From: CAVWSM01 sp963798505
GTDB lineage: Bacteria > Actinomycetota > Actinomycetes > Jiangellales > Jiangellaceae
DNA: 64,000 bases
Direction of reading: 5' to 3'
Assembly (NCBI GenBank): GCA_963798505.1
Contig: CAWCTX010000019.1
Span: 124,001 to 188,000, forward strand
Numbering within the stretch: position 1 is the stretch's first letter; every line of letters begins with the position of its first letter. Made by a program: the position numbers and the translations under genes. The notes below the pieces were generated by a model. The model was not told the DNA's origin. It was given only the letters and a program-made list of their open reading frames with translations, and did not search any database. This document shows, piece by piece, positions 33,767-43,565 of the stretch.

Positions 33767-35853
33767 GTGACCTCGCCGCACAGGTTCCGCTGGGGCGACA
33801 TCGGCCGGCTCCTCGCCGCCTGGCTGGTCGCGACGCTGTCGCTTGCCGTGTCCGTCGCCGTGCTCCCCGGGATGCGGTCGGAGAACGTGTGGTGGCTCTT
33901 CGCGGCTGCTGCAGTTGTCGCGGTGACCGGAGCACTGATCCGGCCGGTGCTGGTGTCGGTGGCCGCGAGGCTCGGCTGGCTGGCCGTGCTGCTGCTCGGG
34001 GTCTTCGGCCAGGCCGTCATCATCCACATCGCTCTCGAGCTCGTGCCTGGAGTCAGCAGCGACTCCTTCTGGACCACGTTTGCCGTGGCGTGGCTCTCCG
34101 CGGCGGTCGGCACGTTGCTCGCGTGGGTCGCCACCGCCGGCACCGACGAGGCCTTCGCCGCCACGCTCGTACGCCGTGCGCGGCACCGATCCCCGGCCGC
34201 ACTGCCCAACCCTGACCTTGACGGCGTCGTGTTCGTGCAGCTCGACGGCGTGCCGTTCCCCGTCCTGCGCTGGGCGCTGCAGGCCGGCTCGCTGCCGACG
34301 GTGCAGCGCTGGCTCGACTCCGGCTCCTACGTGCTTCGCGAGTGGACGCCACGGCTGCCGGCCACGACACCGGCGAGCCAGCTCGGCATCCTGCACGGGA
34401 CGATCGACGGAGTGCCGGCGTTCCGTTGGTACGACCGCGAATTGGGGCGGGTGCTCGTCGCCAACCACCCCGCCGACGCACGCGTCATCGAGCAGCGTGC
34501 ATCCGACGGTCGCGGCCTGCTCGCCGACGGCGGCGTCTCGGTGTCCAACCTGTTCAGCGGCGACGCGCCACGAACTGCGATGACCATGAGCAGGCTTATG
34601 GCCGGCCGCGGCTCTCCGGAGACGCGTCGGGCCGTGTCGTGGTTCCTGGCCCGCCCGGACGGCTTCATGCGCAGCCTGTCCCGTACGGTCGCCGAGGCCG
34701 TCCGTGAACGCTTCCAGGCCGGTCGCCAGCGACGACGTGACGTCCAGCCCCGGGTGCACCGCGGCTGGACGTTCGCGTGTCTGCGGGCGGTGAGCAACGG
34801 CGTGCTTCGCGACCTCAACACCGCGGTCGTGGCGGAGGAGATGCTCCGCGGGACGCGGTCGGTCTATGTCGACTACGTGGACTACGACGAGGTCGCGCAC
34901 CACGCCGGGATGTTCCGTGCCGAGTCGCTGGCCGTCCTGGATTCGCTCGACTCGGTCCTCCGGTCGTTGGCCGACGTCGCGGCGGTCGCGCCCCGGCGCT
35001 ACCACCTCGTGGTGCTGTCCGACCATGGCCAGTCACAGGGGCGCACGTTCGCCGACCGGCACGGCACCGACCTGGCCGGCCTCGTCGCGCAGCTCACCGA
35101 CCAGCGCGTCGACTCGGTGGAGGAGCCGGTCGAGAGCTGGGGGCGCGTCGAGGGACTGCTCACCGACGTGGGCGGTGGGAAGGGCATGACGGCGAGCGCG
35201 GCGCGCAGCGCGGCCGACCGAGTGCACGCCAAGGGTGAGCCCGAGCTCGGCCGACGGCGACCTCGTCGTCCTCGGGTCGGGCAACCTCGGGCTGGTGTTC
35301 GTGCCCGGTCCGCAGCGGCTCACCCTCGAGGAGATCGAGGCCCGCTGGCCGCGGCTCGTGGCAGGTCTGGCCGGCCATCCCGGCATCGGGTTCGTCGCTG
35401 TCGAGAGCTCTGCCCAGGGGTTGCTCGCCGTCGGCGCGCAGGGCGTACGCCGCCTCGACGATGCGACCGTGACCGGGGTCGACCCGCTTTCGCCGTACGG
35501 TCCGCTCGCTCCCAGACCACGTCCGCCGCGCTGCCGCCGACCCCAACGCCCCGGACATCCTCGTCAACAGCGCGGTCGACACCGGAACGCTCGCGGTCGC
35601 GGCGTTCGAGGGTCTGGTCGGCTCGCACGGCGGGCTCGGCGGGTGGCAGGACCGTGCCATGCTGCTCGCGCCGTGCGCACTTCCGATCCCCGACGAGCCG
35701 GTCGTCGGTGCCGACGCCATGCACCGATTGCTGGTCTCGTGGCTCGAGCAGCTCGGCCACCGACGCGATCTGGCGGCGTCAGCCGCACCCGGATCGGTCG
35801 ACGCCGGGGACATCGACGGGCAGCCGGCCGCTAGCCGGAGCCTTGCCGAGTAG
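33767..35853 (+). CDS. Holin-fold membrane domain fused to alkaline-phosphatase-superfamily domain (two frame breaks)
   Basis: The product has about 695 residues. The N-terminus (1-130) has four membrane segments arranged like the phage-holin 4TM family (SVAVLPGMRSENVWWL, ALIRPVLVSVAARLGWLAVLLLG). From about residue 155 a phosphodiesterase/alkaline-phosphatase domain follows: VVFVQLDGVPFPVLRWAL (metal Asp), ATTPASQLGILHG (nucleophile Thr position), VDYVDYDEVAHHAG and VVLSDHGQSQGRTF (metal-binding Asp/His). Breaks near 35240 and 35510 move the C-terminus (GDLVVLGSGNLGLVF, DHVRAAAADPNAPDILVNS, AMLLAPCALP) into other frames. The end at 35853 overlaps nagZ. It may act on phosphodiesters at the cell surface. 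Confidence 0.82.
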
Positions 35854-37433
35854 CACGTCGACGAGTGCCCGGAAGGCGTCGGGAGTGCGCCCATACAGCG
35901 CGATTCGAGCCATCGAGGCCGTCGAGGTGCCCAGTCCGTACGGCGCGTCGAGGGCGACCACAATGTCTCCCGAACCGGCCGAGGTGGGCCCGCCGAGCAG
36001 TCGTACGGACTGACCGCTTCCCACCGCGAGCCCGGCAGCCTGCGCCGCGGCGGTGAAGCGCTCGCGGTCGACCGCGTCGGCTCCCGACACGCTCACCGCC
36101 GGGCCGATGAGCGGGCCGGAGCAGGGGCCGGACACGACGGAGAGCGCGGCCAGGGACGCGGCATAGGACGCGTCCGCGTGCGCACCCACGACGTGCGCAC
36201 CCACCGGCGGAGTGGCGGCCGCCTGGTGGCGCATCAGAGCGACGACGCGGGTAGCCGCTTCGTCGAGGCGCGCCGCGGGGAGCCGCCCGGCCTGCACGGC
36301 TGCCACCACCGCGTCTCGAGCCATGCGCGGGTCGGGTGGCAGCAGCAGCAGGTCGACTCCGGCCATGAGGGCTCGAACGGCCGCCTCTCCCGGCGCGGCG
36401 TTTCGCGTGACTGCGCCCATGTTGAGCGCGTCGCTGACGATCACGCCCTCGAAGCCGCGCTGCCGCAGCAGGGAGATCACGGCAGGTGACAGGGTGCTGG
36501 GCACTCCGGGGTCGATGGCCCGCACATCGAGATGGGCGGTCATCACCGCGGGCGCGCCGGCCGCGACGGCGGCGTCGAAGGGCACCAGGTCGCGGGCGGA
36601 CAGCGCGTCGAGGGTGGCCGGCTGTGCGGGCAGGACGAGGTGGCTGTCGGCGGTGACGGAACCGTGGCCCGGGAAGTGCTTGACCACCGGCACGATCCCC
36701 GCCTGCGTATAGCCGCGCAGCGCCGCCGTCACGGCACGAGCGGCCGTCGCCGGGTCGCTGGACGCCGACCGGGACCCGATCGTCCGGTCGGCCGGGCCGA
36801 CGGTCACGTCGGCGTCGGGCGCGAAGACGGCGGTGAACCCGAGCGACCGCAGCTCGGTGCCGGATGACGCGGCGGCAGCAGTCGTGATGGCGGCGTCGCC
36901 TGCGGCGCCGTGCGTCATGAAGGTCGGGAACTCGGTGACCGGCGCGCCCAGCCGGGCCACCCTGCCACCCTCCTGGTCGACGCCGATGAGCAGCGGATAG
37001 GTGCGCCCGAGCGCAGTCCAGTCGGCGGCGAGGGCCTGGTTGGCTGCGTGGACAGCGTCGATCGAGGCGACGTTGCCGGCAAGGACGATGATGCCGCCGA
37101 CATGCAGGTCGGTGACGAGTGTGTGCGGCGGCGCGGTCCCGCCGTAACCGGCCACGATCACCTGGGCGGCTCGGTCGGGCAGGCTCAGCGCTGCCACGTC
37201 CCGAGTGGCCTGCTGCCAGTCGAGTTGGCTGGGTCCCCACGAGAGGGCGGCAGGCGCGGGTGCGGTTCGGTGCAGCGCCGACGAAACGCGGGCGCGCTCG
37301 CGGTCAGCGGCGTGCGTACCGGCGGGTCCGTGGCGCGCGGAGCCTCACCGGTGGCGCACGCGGCCATGCTCACGATCACTGCCGTGACCGCAACCAGCAC
37401 CGTCGGCGGGCGAGGCACGCCCCACCCTGGCAC
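35779..37433 (-). CDS. nagZ: Lipoprotein beta-N-acetylhexosaminidase, GH3 family NagZ (one frame break)
   Basis: The GH3 domain is clear: LLIGVDQEGGRVARLG, the KHFPGHGSVTADSH catalytic loop with the His typical of NagZ enzymes, and the nucleophile Asp in IVSDALNMGAV. The main frame opens at 37197, but a signal peptide with lipobox (VSMAACAT) lies in the adjacent frame starting at GTG 37431-37433. One indel near 37300 joins VRTPLTAS to ERARVSSALHRTAPAP, giving about 550 residues. It removes N-acetylglucosamine from peptidoglycan fragments outside the membrane, and so fits with nagB in this window. The exact start (37433 or 37418) is uncertain. Confidence 0.87.
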
Positions 37434-37456
37434 ACCACCGTGTCAGTGGCGGGCTC

Positions 37457-37876
37457 TCAGAGGGCGCTGGCCTCCGAGCCGTGCACCGTGATCGCGTAGA
37501 TGATGAGCACGTCGATCGCGATGATGATCGTGGTCCAGATCGGGTAGGCGCCGATGGTGAGCAGGTTGGCAATCGCGCTGATAACCGCGAGCACCACAGC
37601 CACGATCCGCGCCCACAGCTGGCCACGCATCAGCGCGTAACCCGTGAAGATGAGGACAGCGCCGATCGTCAGGTGGGCCCAACCCCAGGCGCTGTAGTCG
37701 AGCTCCACGGGCAGGTTCTGCTCGCCGACGATAAAGACCTCTTCGTTGCGGAAGATCGCGACCAGGCCGTAGATCGCCTGGAAGATGCCAGCCATCATCA
37801 GCAGGACGCCGGCGAAGGCAATCCAGCCGACCCAGCCTGTCATCCGGTCGCCTGACGCCCGTTGAGTGTCGGACAT
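37457..37876 (-). CDS. DUF7144-type four-helix membrane protein
   Basis: The protein has 139 residues with a short polar N-terminus (MSDTQRASGDR), then four hydrophobic segments (WVGWIAFAGVLLMMAGIFQAIYG, AHLTIGAVLIFTGYALM, IVAVVLAVISAIANLLT, TIIIAIDVLIIYAITVHG). The middle has the WGWAHLTIGAVL pattern seen in actinobacterial DUF7144 proteins. Function is unknown. It is on the same strand as nagZ, 23 bases upstream of it, and may be its operon partner. The 132 bases upstream, towards tsaD, show no feature I recognise. Confidence 0.8.
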   Translation of the reverse strand: MSDTQRASGDRMTGWVGWIAFAGVLLMMAGIFQAIYGLVAIFRNEEVFIVGEQNLPVELDYSAWGWAHLTIGAVLIFTGYALMRGQLWARIVAVVLAVISAIANLLTIGAYPIWTTIIIAIDVLIIYAITVHGSEASAL

Positions 37877-38008
37877 TGCGATTCACCCTCCGAAATGGAG
37901 CCAACGTCGAAAAAGTCCGAGATCATCATGCACTCCGCACTGGTCGCGCGCACCCGCACGCCGCTTATCCGGCGTGTCGGGACATTTGTCGACACCCCGG
38001 GCGCCGCT

Positions 38009-39073
38009 TCAGCCGGCCAGCACCGTCGTCACCGGCATCGACGAGTCGGCCGGCAAGGTCGAGGGACGAGGGTGTCGCGCCCGCGGCCGACCAGCAGCGA
38101 GCCCAGCGCGGCGACCATGGCGCCGTTGTCGGTGCACAGCGCGGGCCGCGGCACCCGCAGCTCGATCCCGGCTGCCTCGCAGCGCTCGGCGGCCATGACG
38201 CGCAGCCGCGAGTTGGCCGCCACCCCGCCGCCGATCAGGAGCGTGTCGACGCCGTGTTCGGTGCAGGCCAGCGACCGCCTTGCGGGTCAGCACGTCGGCC
38301 ACCGCCTCCTGGAACGACGCGGCCACGTCGGCGACGGGCACCGGCTCACCGTTGCGCTCCCGGGCCTCGACCCAGCGGGCGACCGCGGTCTTGAGCCCCG
38401 AGAACGAGAAGTCGAACCGGTGCCGCGTCATGTCTCGCGGTGATGTCAGCCCGCGCGGGAAGTCCACGTGGGCGCGGTCGCCCTCGGCCGCAGCTCGGTC
38501 GATGTGCGGGCCGCCCGGGAACGGCATGCCCAGCAGCCGGGCAACCTTGTCGAACGCCTCGCCCGCGGCGTCGTCGATGGTCGTGCCGAGCGGCTCGACC
38601 GTCGCCGTGACGTCCTTGACCAGCAGCAGGCTGGAGTGCCCGCCGGAGACGAGCAGCGCCACCGACGGCTCGGGCAGCGGGCCGTGCTCGAGGGTGTCGA
38701 CGGCCACGTGCGCCGCAAGGTGGTTGATGCCGTAGATGGGCTTGCCGAGCCCGACGGCGAGCGCCTTGGCGGCCGCCACCCCTACGAGGAGGGCGCCGGC
38801 CAGGCCCGGGCCGCTCGTGACCGCGACCGCGTCGACGTCGTCGAGCCGTACACCTGCCTCGGCGACGGCGCGCTCGATCGTCGGAACCATCGCCTCGAGG
38901 TGGGCACGGCTGGCGACCTCGGGCACCACCCCGCCGAAGCGAGCGTGCTCGTCGACGCTGCTCGCCACCGCGTCGACGAGCAGCGTGCCGCCGCGGACGA
39001 TGCCGACACCCGTCTCGTCGCAGGAGGTCTCGATACCGAGAACCAAGGGGCCATCTGCCGTCACGGCTGTCAT
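38009..39073 (-). CDS. tsaD: tRNA N6-adenosine threonylcarbamoyltransferase TsaD (two frame breaks)
   Basis: The protein has about 354 residues: VLGIETSCDETGVGI at the N-terminus, metal ligands His118 and His122 in INHLAAH, LVSGGHSSL, GEAFDKVARLLGMPFPGG and FSFSGLKTA. After TRKAVA (near 38270) a surplus base shifts the frame; the expected CTEHGVDTLLIGGGVAANSRL and DNGAMVAALG continue in another frame. A second indel near 38075 restores the end (LPADSSMPVT). It transfers threonylcarbamoyl to A37 of ANN-decoding tRNAs with TsaB and TsaE, both encoded just upstream. Because this is an essential enzyme, the breaks are almost certainly sequence errors. It is last in the operon; its ATG overlaps the rimI stop. 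Confidence 0.93.
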   Translation of the reverse strand: MTAVTADGPLVLGIETSCDETGVGIVRGGTLLVDAVASSVDEHARFGGVVPEVASRAHLEAMVPTIERAVAEAGVRLDDVDAVAVTSGPGLAGALLVGVAAAKALAVGLGKPIYGINHLAAHVAVDTLEHGPLPEPSVALLVSGGHSSLLLVKDVTATVEPLGTTIDDAAGEAFDKVARLLGMPFPGGPHIDRAAAEGDRAHVDFPRGLTSPRDMTRHRFDFSFSGLKTAVARWVEARERNGEPVPVADVAASFQEAVADVLTRKAVAGLHRTRRRHAPDRRRGGGQLAAARHGRRALRGSRDRAAGAAARAVHRQRRHGRRAGLAAGRPRARHPRPSTLPADSSMPVTTVLAG

Positions 39074-39549
39074 TCTGCCCGCGCCATGCGGGTCAGCCGG
39101 AGCCGCAGCACGAGTCCGTCGATGCGGGTGGCGTCGGCGGCCGTGTAGTAACCGCGGCGACGGGCGATGCGTTCGAAGCCGTACGACTCGTAGAGCCGCA
39201 GCGCCGGTGTGTTGTCCGCGCGGACCTCGAGCAGCAGGTCGGCGCTGCGCCGCGCCCGCGCCTCGGTCACCAGCGCGGTCAGCAGCTGGCGGCCGACGCC
39301 TCGTGCCTGCATGCCAGGATCCACGCCGATCGTCAGCACGTCGGCCTGGTCGAGCGACAGCATCAGTCCGGCATAGCCGACCACAGCCCCGTCAACCTCG
39401 GCGACCACGTAGTGCCGAGTCTCCGGGACGCCTTCGAGCTCGTCCCGCCAGGCCGCCTCGCTCCACGTGTCGTACGGGAAGAGCACCGGCTCCAGCGCGA
39501 GAACCGCAGGCAGGTCGCCCTGCTGGAGGGGACGTACGACGACGTTCAC
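39070..39549 (-). CDS. rimI: Ribosomal protein S18-alanine N-acetyltransferase
   Basis: This is a 159-residue GNAT protein from GTG 39547-39549 (VNVVVRPLQQGDLPAVLALE). It has the RimI landmarks: WSEAAWRDEL, YAGLMLSLDQADVLTIGVDPGMQARGVGRQLL (acetyl-CoA loop) and LEVRADNTPALRLYESYGFERIARRRGYY. Its position between tsaB and tsaD is the standard arrangement. Both ends overlap neighbours by 4 bases, implying coupled translation. Confidence 0.95.
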   Translation of the reverse strand: MNVVVRPLQQGDLPAVLALEPVLFPYDTWSEAAWRDELEGVPETRHYVVAEVDGAVVGYAGLMLSLDQADVLTIGVDPGMQARGVGRQLLTALVTEARARRSADLLLEVRADNTPALRLYESYGFERIARRRGYYTAADATRIDGLVLRLRLTRMARAE

Positions 39550-40179
39550 GCAGGAGAGACGCGCTTGCGCGCGGCGGGTACGGCGGCGTCGGGACGGCGC
39601 AGGTACAGGGGCTCGGGATCGAGCAGCTCGGCTGCGTCCGCGGCCACCCAGGCGGCGAGCACTCCCGCGGCGGGGTACTCGGGCAGGACCCGCACCGGGA
39701 ACGCCTCCGGATAGAGCGCTGGCCCGCGCCCCGCGGTCGGCAGTTCGCTCGCTGCGTCGGCCGGCGCGGTCGACCGACGGGCCGGCCACCCGCCGGCGGC
39801 CGGTGTCGTACGACGCCCAGTAGACCTCCTTGCGGCGCGCGTCGGTGGCGACCAGGAACGGCCCGTCGACGTCGACCGCCTGCGCCAGCACGTCAAGCGA
39901 GCAGACGCCCACCACCGGCACGCCGAGCACAGCGGCCAGCGTGCGCGCGGTCACGATGCCGACGCGCAGACCGGTGAACGGGCCCGGGCCGACACCGACC
40001 GCGATGCGGGTGACGGCCCGCTGGTCGACGCCGGCGTCGGAGAGCACACCGGCCACGCCGGGCGCGACGAGCTCCCCGTGCCGCATCGCGTCGACCACCG
40101 TGGACTCCGCCACGACCGACCTGCCGTCGTGCAAGGCGACGGTCACCGCGGCGGTGGAGGTGTCGAGCGCCAGCAGCAC
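39546..40179 (-). CDS. tsaB: TsaB, tRNA threonylcarbamoyladenosine biosynthesis protein (one frame break)
   Basis: It starts at GTG 40177-40179, about 10 bases behind GGGGAGG, as MLLALDTSTAAVTVALHDG. ASKHA-type features follow: VGVGPGPFTGLRVGIVTA and VATDARRKEVYWASYD. Near 39780 the frame breaks; the remainder (LYPEAFPVRVLPEYPAAGVLAAW...LDPEPLYLRRPDA) is in the next frame and ends at 39546, overlapping rimI. The restored length is about 211 residues, typical for TsaB. It is the scaffold partner of TsaD. Confidence 0.92.
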
Positions 40180-40184
40180 GAGCG

Positions 40185-40694
40185 TCAATCCTCCCCGAGA
40201 ACCGCTGCCAGCTCGACGCCGCGCCAACGCTCGCCCACCGGCGTGAGCACCAGGGTGCGCGTGTCGTGGTCATCGGTCGTGGGGTCGATGTCGGCGCCGT
40301 GCGCCCGGACGACCGCGATCTCCAGTCGGTCGTCGGCCAGCCCCTCGGCAAGCCCCTCACCCCACTCGACCACGGTCACCGCCTCGTCGAGCGTGGCCTC
40401 GAGGTCGAGGTCCTCGAGCTCGTCCCAGCCGCCGAGCCGATAGGCGTCGACGTGCACGAGCGGTGGCCCGCCCGAGATCGTCGGATGTACCCGCGCAATG
40501 ACGAACGTCGGTGAGGTCACGGTGCCGCGCACGCCCAGCCCGCGGCCGATCCCTTGCGTCAGCGTGGTCTTGCCAGCGCCGAGGTCGCCCGTGAGCACAA
40601 GCAGGTCGCCGCCCCGCAGGACGGCCGCGAGGCGCTCACCATGGGCACGCATCGCCTCGACCGTCGGCACCGGCAGTCGCAGTGCTGCCGTCAC
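40185..40694 (-). CDS. tsaE: tRNA threonylcarbamoyladenosine biosynthesis ATPase TsaE
   Basis: The 169-residue protein starts at GTG 40692-40694, overlapping the stop of the uracil-DNA glycosylase gene. Walker A is TGDLGAGKTTLTQGIGRGLG (near residue 36), followed by TSPTFVIARVH, VHVDAYRLGGWDELEDLDLE and VVEWGE, all classic TsaE motifs. It powers TsaB-TsaD turnover. The tsaB start lies 5 bases downstream of its stop. Confidence 0.96.
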   Translation of the reverse strand: MTAALRLPVPTVEAMRAHGERLAAVLRGGDLLVLTGDLGAGKTTLTQGIGRGLGVRGTVTSPTFVIARVHPTISGGPPLVHVDAYRLGGWDELEDLDLEATLDEAVTVVEWGEGLAEGLADDRLEIAVVRAHGADIDPTTDDHDTRTLVLTPVGERWRGVELAAVLGED

Positions 40695-41293
40695 GAGTCG
40701 CCCTCGGCCAGGCGTGCAGCGACCATCTTGAGGTCGTCGCGAAGCGCGGCCATCGGGGCGCCGTTGGGACCGAACCGGATCGCGGCCGACGGGTGGAAGG
40801 TCGCGACGAGCTGTCGGCCTTGCCAGGGGTGGACCATCCCGCGCATCGCGCCGATGCGCGCGCCGCTGCCGCAGGCCCAGGCGAGGGCCGTGCCGCCGAG
40901 CGTGACCACGACGGCCGGGTCGAGCAGCTGCAACTGCCGCACGAGCCATGGTCGGCAGCGCTCTACCTCGGCTCGGCGCGGCGTTCGGTTGCCCGGCGGA
41001 CGGCACTTGAGCACGTTGGCGACGGCGACGGTCGAGCGTGGCAGCCCGACCTCGGCGAGCAGCGCGTCGAGCAGCGCGCCGCTGCGCCCGACGAACGGCA
41101 GGCCGGCAGAGTCTTCCTGCGCCCCCGGCGCCTCGCCGATGAACAGCACCCGCGCACCGGCCGGCGCCACCCCGGGCACGACCCTGGTGCGCGCGGCGGC
41201 CAGCTCGGTGCAGGCGGTGCAGCTGACGACCCGGCGCGTGAACTGGTGCCAGGTGCCGAGCAGAGGTGCCAGCTGCGCGGGGTCGTCGGTCAC
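40691..41293 (-). CDS. Uracil-DNA glycosylase, iron-sulfur family 4/5 type
   Basis: The protein has 200 residues. The active-site motif GEAPGAQEDSAGLPFVGRSG and the downstream TFHPSAA motif are those of the iron-sulfur UDG superfamily. Cluster-ligand candidates are the Cys pair CTAC (near residue 25), the Cys in LKCRPPGNRTP and the Cys in VERCRPWL. It removes uracil from DNA. It is embedded in the tsa operon, overlapping the hydrolase gene by 4 bases upstream and tsaE by 4 bases downstream. Confidence 0.93.
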   Translation of the reverse strand: MTDDPAQLAPLLGTWHQFTRRVVSCTACTELAAARTRVVPGVAPAGARVLFIGEAPGAQEDSAGLPFVGRSGALLDALLAEVGLPRSTVAVANVLKCRPPGNRTPRRAEVERCRPWLVRQLQLLDPAVVVTLGGTALAWACGSGARIGAMRGMVHPWQGRQLVATFHPSAAIRFGPNGAPMAALRDDLKMVAARLAEGDS

Positions 41294-42402
41294 GTGCCGC
41301 GCCGCGTCGTACGGCCGTTGCGGCGCCCGCGGCGACCGGCCGGCCGCGGGACCGTCATCGCCGCCTGCTCGACGAGGTCGACGAGCGCGTCGGTGACCAC
41401 GTCGGGGTGCTCGAGCAGCACTAGGTGACCACTGTCCGGCACCTCGACATAGGTCGCCGACGGCAATAGCTCGGCCAGCAGCCGGCTGTGCTCGACCGGT
41501 GTGATGACGTCGCGATCGGCACCGACGATCGTGGTCGGCACGCCGTCGAGAGCCTTGACGCCGTCGGTCCCGTCGTAGGCGTCGAAGCTCGGCAGCAGGT
41601 CGGCGACGACGTCGATCGGCGTCTGGGCGATCATGTCGGCCGCGAATCGGGCGATCGAGTCGGGCACATCAGTGCCGTACGAGAACTTCTTCGTCATCGC
41701 AAACGCCAGGTCGGCGCCCGCGCGGCGGCCGTGCTCCACGAGCTCGGGCTGGCGGGCCAGCACAGCGGCCAGCACCGGCGCCGCCCGGTTGGCGAGGCGG
41801 CCGAGCGGCCCGCGGACCAGCACCGACGCCTCCCTGAGTCGGCCGCCGCTCGTCGCCACCAGACCGACCCCGACGATGCGCGACCCGAACAGCTCGGGCC
41901 GCCGCGTGGCCAGGCCGAGAATCGTCATGCCGCCCATCGAGTGGCCGAGCAGCACGACCGGACCGTCGGGGACGACCTGGTCGAGCACCGCCTCCAGGTC
42001 GCGGGTGAGCCGCTCGTTGTCGTGGGCTTTGCCCTTGGCGCGCTGCGACCGCCCGTGCGAGCGCTGGTCCCAGGCGACGACCCGGCCGAGCGGCCGCAGG
42101 GCCTTGCGCTGGAAGTGCCAGCAATCGAGGTTGAGCGCGAACCCGTGGCAGAGCACGATCGTGAGCTGCGGCCCGTCCGGCCACTCCTCCGGCTCGTCCA
42201 CCTCGGCGTGCAGCCGCACGTCGTCATCGGTGCGCACGTTGACGGGCTTGCCGCGGAGCCGGCCGAACGGCTCGTCGACGTAGGGGTCGGGGAACTGCTC
42301 CGCGCGCGCGTTGAGATACCGGCGGGTGACCAGGCCGACAGCTGCGCCCGCGGCAGCCACGCCGACGACGGCAGCGGTGCGGGACAGGCCGCTGTTCAAC
42401 AT
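41290..42402 (-). CDS. Alpha/beta hydrolase with N-terminal membrane anchor
   Basis: The protein has 370 residues. The N-terminus has a hydrophobic segment (TAAVVGVAAAGAAVGLVTRRY), then the hydrolase core: CHGFALNLDCWHFQ (oxyanion region), VVLLGHSMGGM (nucleophile Ser), an acidic residue in GADRDVITP, and the catalytic His in PDSGHLVLLEHP. A basic Arg/Gly tail closes it. This gene commonly follows alr in actinobacteria. The substrate is unknown. It overlaps alr by 7 bases and the UDG gene by 4. Confidence 0.9.
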   Translation of the reverse strand: MLNSGLSRTAAVVGVAAAGAAVGLVTRRYLNARAEQFPDPYVDEPFGRLRGKPVNVRTDDDVRLHAEVDEPEEWPDGPQLTIVLCHGFALNLDCWHFQRKALRPLGRVVAWDQRSHGRSQRAKGKAHDNERLTRDLEAVLDQVVPDGPVVLLGHSMGGMTILGLATRRPELFGSRIVGVGLVATSGGRLREASVLVRGPLGRLANRAAPVLAAVLARQPELVEHGRRAGADLAFAMTKKFSYGTDVPDSIARFAADMIAQTPIDVVADLLPSFDAYDGTDGVKALDGVPTTIVGADRDVITPVEHSRLLAELLPSATYVEVPDSGHLVLLEHPDVVTDALVDLVEQAAMTVPRPAGRRGRRNGRTTRRGT

Positions 42403-43553
42403 GCGCCGACCTCCTCGGCACCGGTAAAGGTGCGTGGCAGCCGCGGCGCGATGCGGGTGACGATCTCGTAGGAGATCGTGCCGGTGGCCCGCGCCCAGTC
42501 CTCGGCCGTCGGGGCCCCGCGAAGGCCGGTGCCGAACAGCTCGACCTCGTCACCCGGTGCGGCGGGGTCGTCGCCGAGATCGACGACGAACTGGTCCATG
42601 CAGACCCGCCCGGCGATCCGGCGCAGCCGGCCGGCCGCCAATACGGGGCCGGCGTTGGTGGCGGCCCGCGGGATGCCGTCGGCGTAGCCCAGCGGGACCA
42701 GGCCCAGGGTGGTCTCGCGGTCGGTGACGTACTCGTGGCCGTACGACACGCCCTGCCCGGCCGGCACCCGCTTGACGTTGGCGAACCTCGCTCGCACCGT
42801 CATCGCCGGACGCAGGCCCAGCTCGGCCGGACCGGCAACGTCGGGCACCGGGCTCAGTCCGTAGACCGCGATGCCGGGCCGGACAAGATCGAAGTGCGCG
42901 GCCGGCGTCGTCAGCGTGGCAGCCGAGTTGGCGATGTGCCGCACTTCGAGGCGCGCACCGCGACTCTCGGCAAGCTCGACGGCTGCCCGGAACACGTCGG
43001 TCTGACGGGTGACAGTCGGGTGCTGCGGGGCGTCGGCGATCGCGAAGTGCGACATGACGCCCACGAGCCGGAGGGCGCCGTCGGCCTCCGCCTTGAGTGC
43101 CGCGTCGACGACGCCGGGCCACTCGTCGACGGTCGCGCCGTTGCGGCCCAGCCCGCTGTCGAGCTTGAGGTGCAGCCGGGCGGGGCGGCCGAGGTCGGCG
43201 CCCGCGGCGGCGATCTCCTCGACCGCAGCGGCGGACGACGCGGTCACGTCGATGTCGGCCTCGATGGCCTCCGCCCAGCGTTCCCCTGGTGCGGCCAACC
43301 AGCAGAGGATGCGTCCCTCGACACCGGCCGCCCGGAGCATCAGGGCCTCCTGCAGCACGGCGGTGCCGAGCCAGGTGGCGCCGCCGGCGAGCGCGGCACG
43401 GGCGGTGGGAACCAGCCCGTGGCCGTAGCCGTCGGCCTTGACCACGGCCATCACCTGTGCGCTCGGCGCGTGACCGGCGAGGGCGGCGACGTTGTCGCGG
43501 ATCGCCCTCAGGTCGACGCGTACCTCGGCGTGCGCGACAGGGGTATCGGCCAT
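42396..43553 (-). CDS. alr: Alanine racemase
   Basis: The 385-residue protein has a PLP-binding Lys39 in MAVVKADGYGHG, the catalytic Tyr in QGVSYGHEYV, and fold-type III landmarks (LHLKLDSGLGRNG, LVRPGIAVYGLSP, RVCMDQFVVDLG). It makes D-alanine for peptidoglycan. It is 12 bases downstream of the nnr stop and is co-transcribed with acpS-nnr and the tsa genes. Confidence 0.97.
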   Translation of the reverse strand: MADTPVAHAEVRVDLRAIRDNVAALAGHAPSAQVMAVVKADGYGHGLVPTARAALAGGATWLGTAVLQEALMLRAAGVEGRILCWLAAPGERWAEAIEADIDVTASSAAAVEEIAAAGADLGRPARLHLKLDSGLGRNGATVDEWPGVVDAALKAEADGALRLVGVMSHFAIADAPQHPTVTRQTDVFRAAVELAESRGARLEVRHIANSAATLTTPAAHFDLVRPGIAVYGLSPVPDVAGPAELGLRPAMTVRARFANVKRVPAGQGVSYGHEYVTDRETTLGLVPLGYADGIPRAATNAGPVLAAGRLRRIAGRVCMDQFVVDLGDDPAAPGDEVELFGTGLRGAPTAEDWARATGTISYEIVTRIAPRLPRTFTGAEEVGAC

Positions 43554-43565
43554 GCGGCGATTCTG

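Noticed and set aside
38009..39073. Programmed ribosomal frameshifting in the broken genes
   Set aside because: The breaks lack a shared slippery sequence, differ in direction, and fall in enzymes with no history of recoding.
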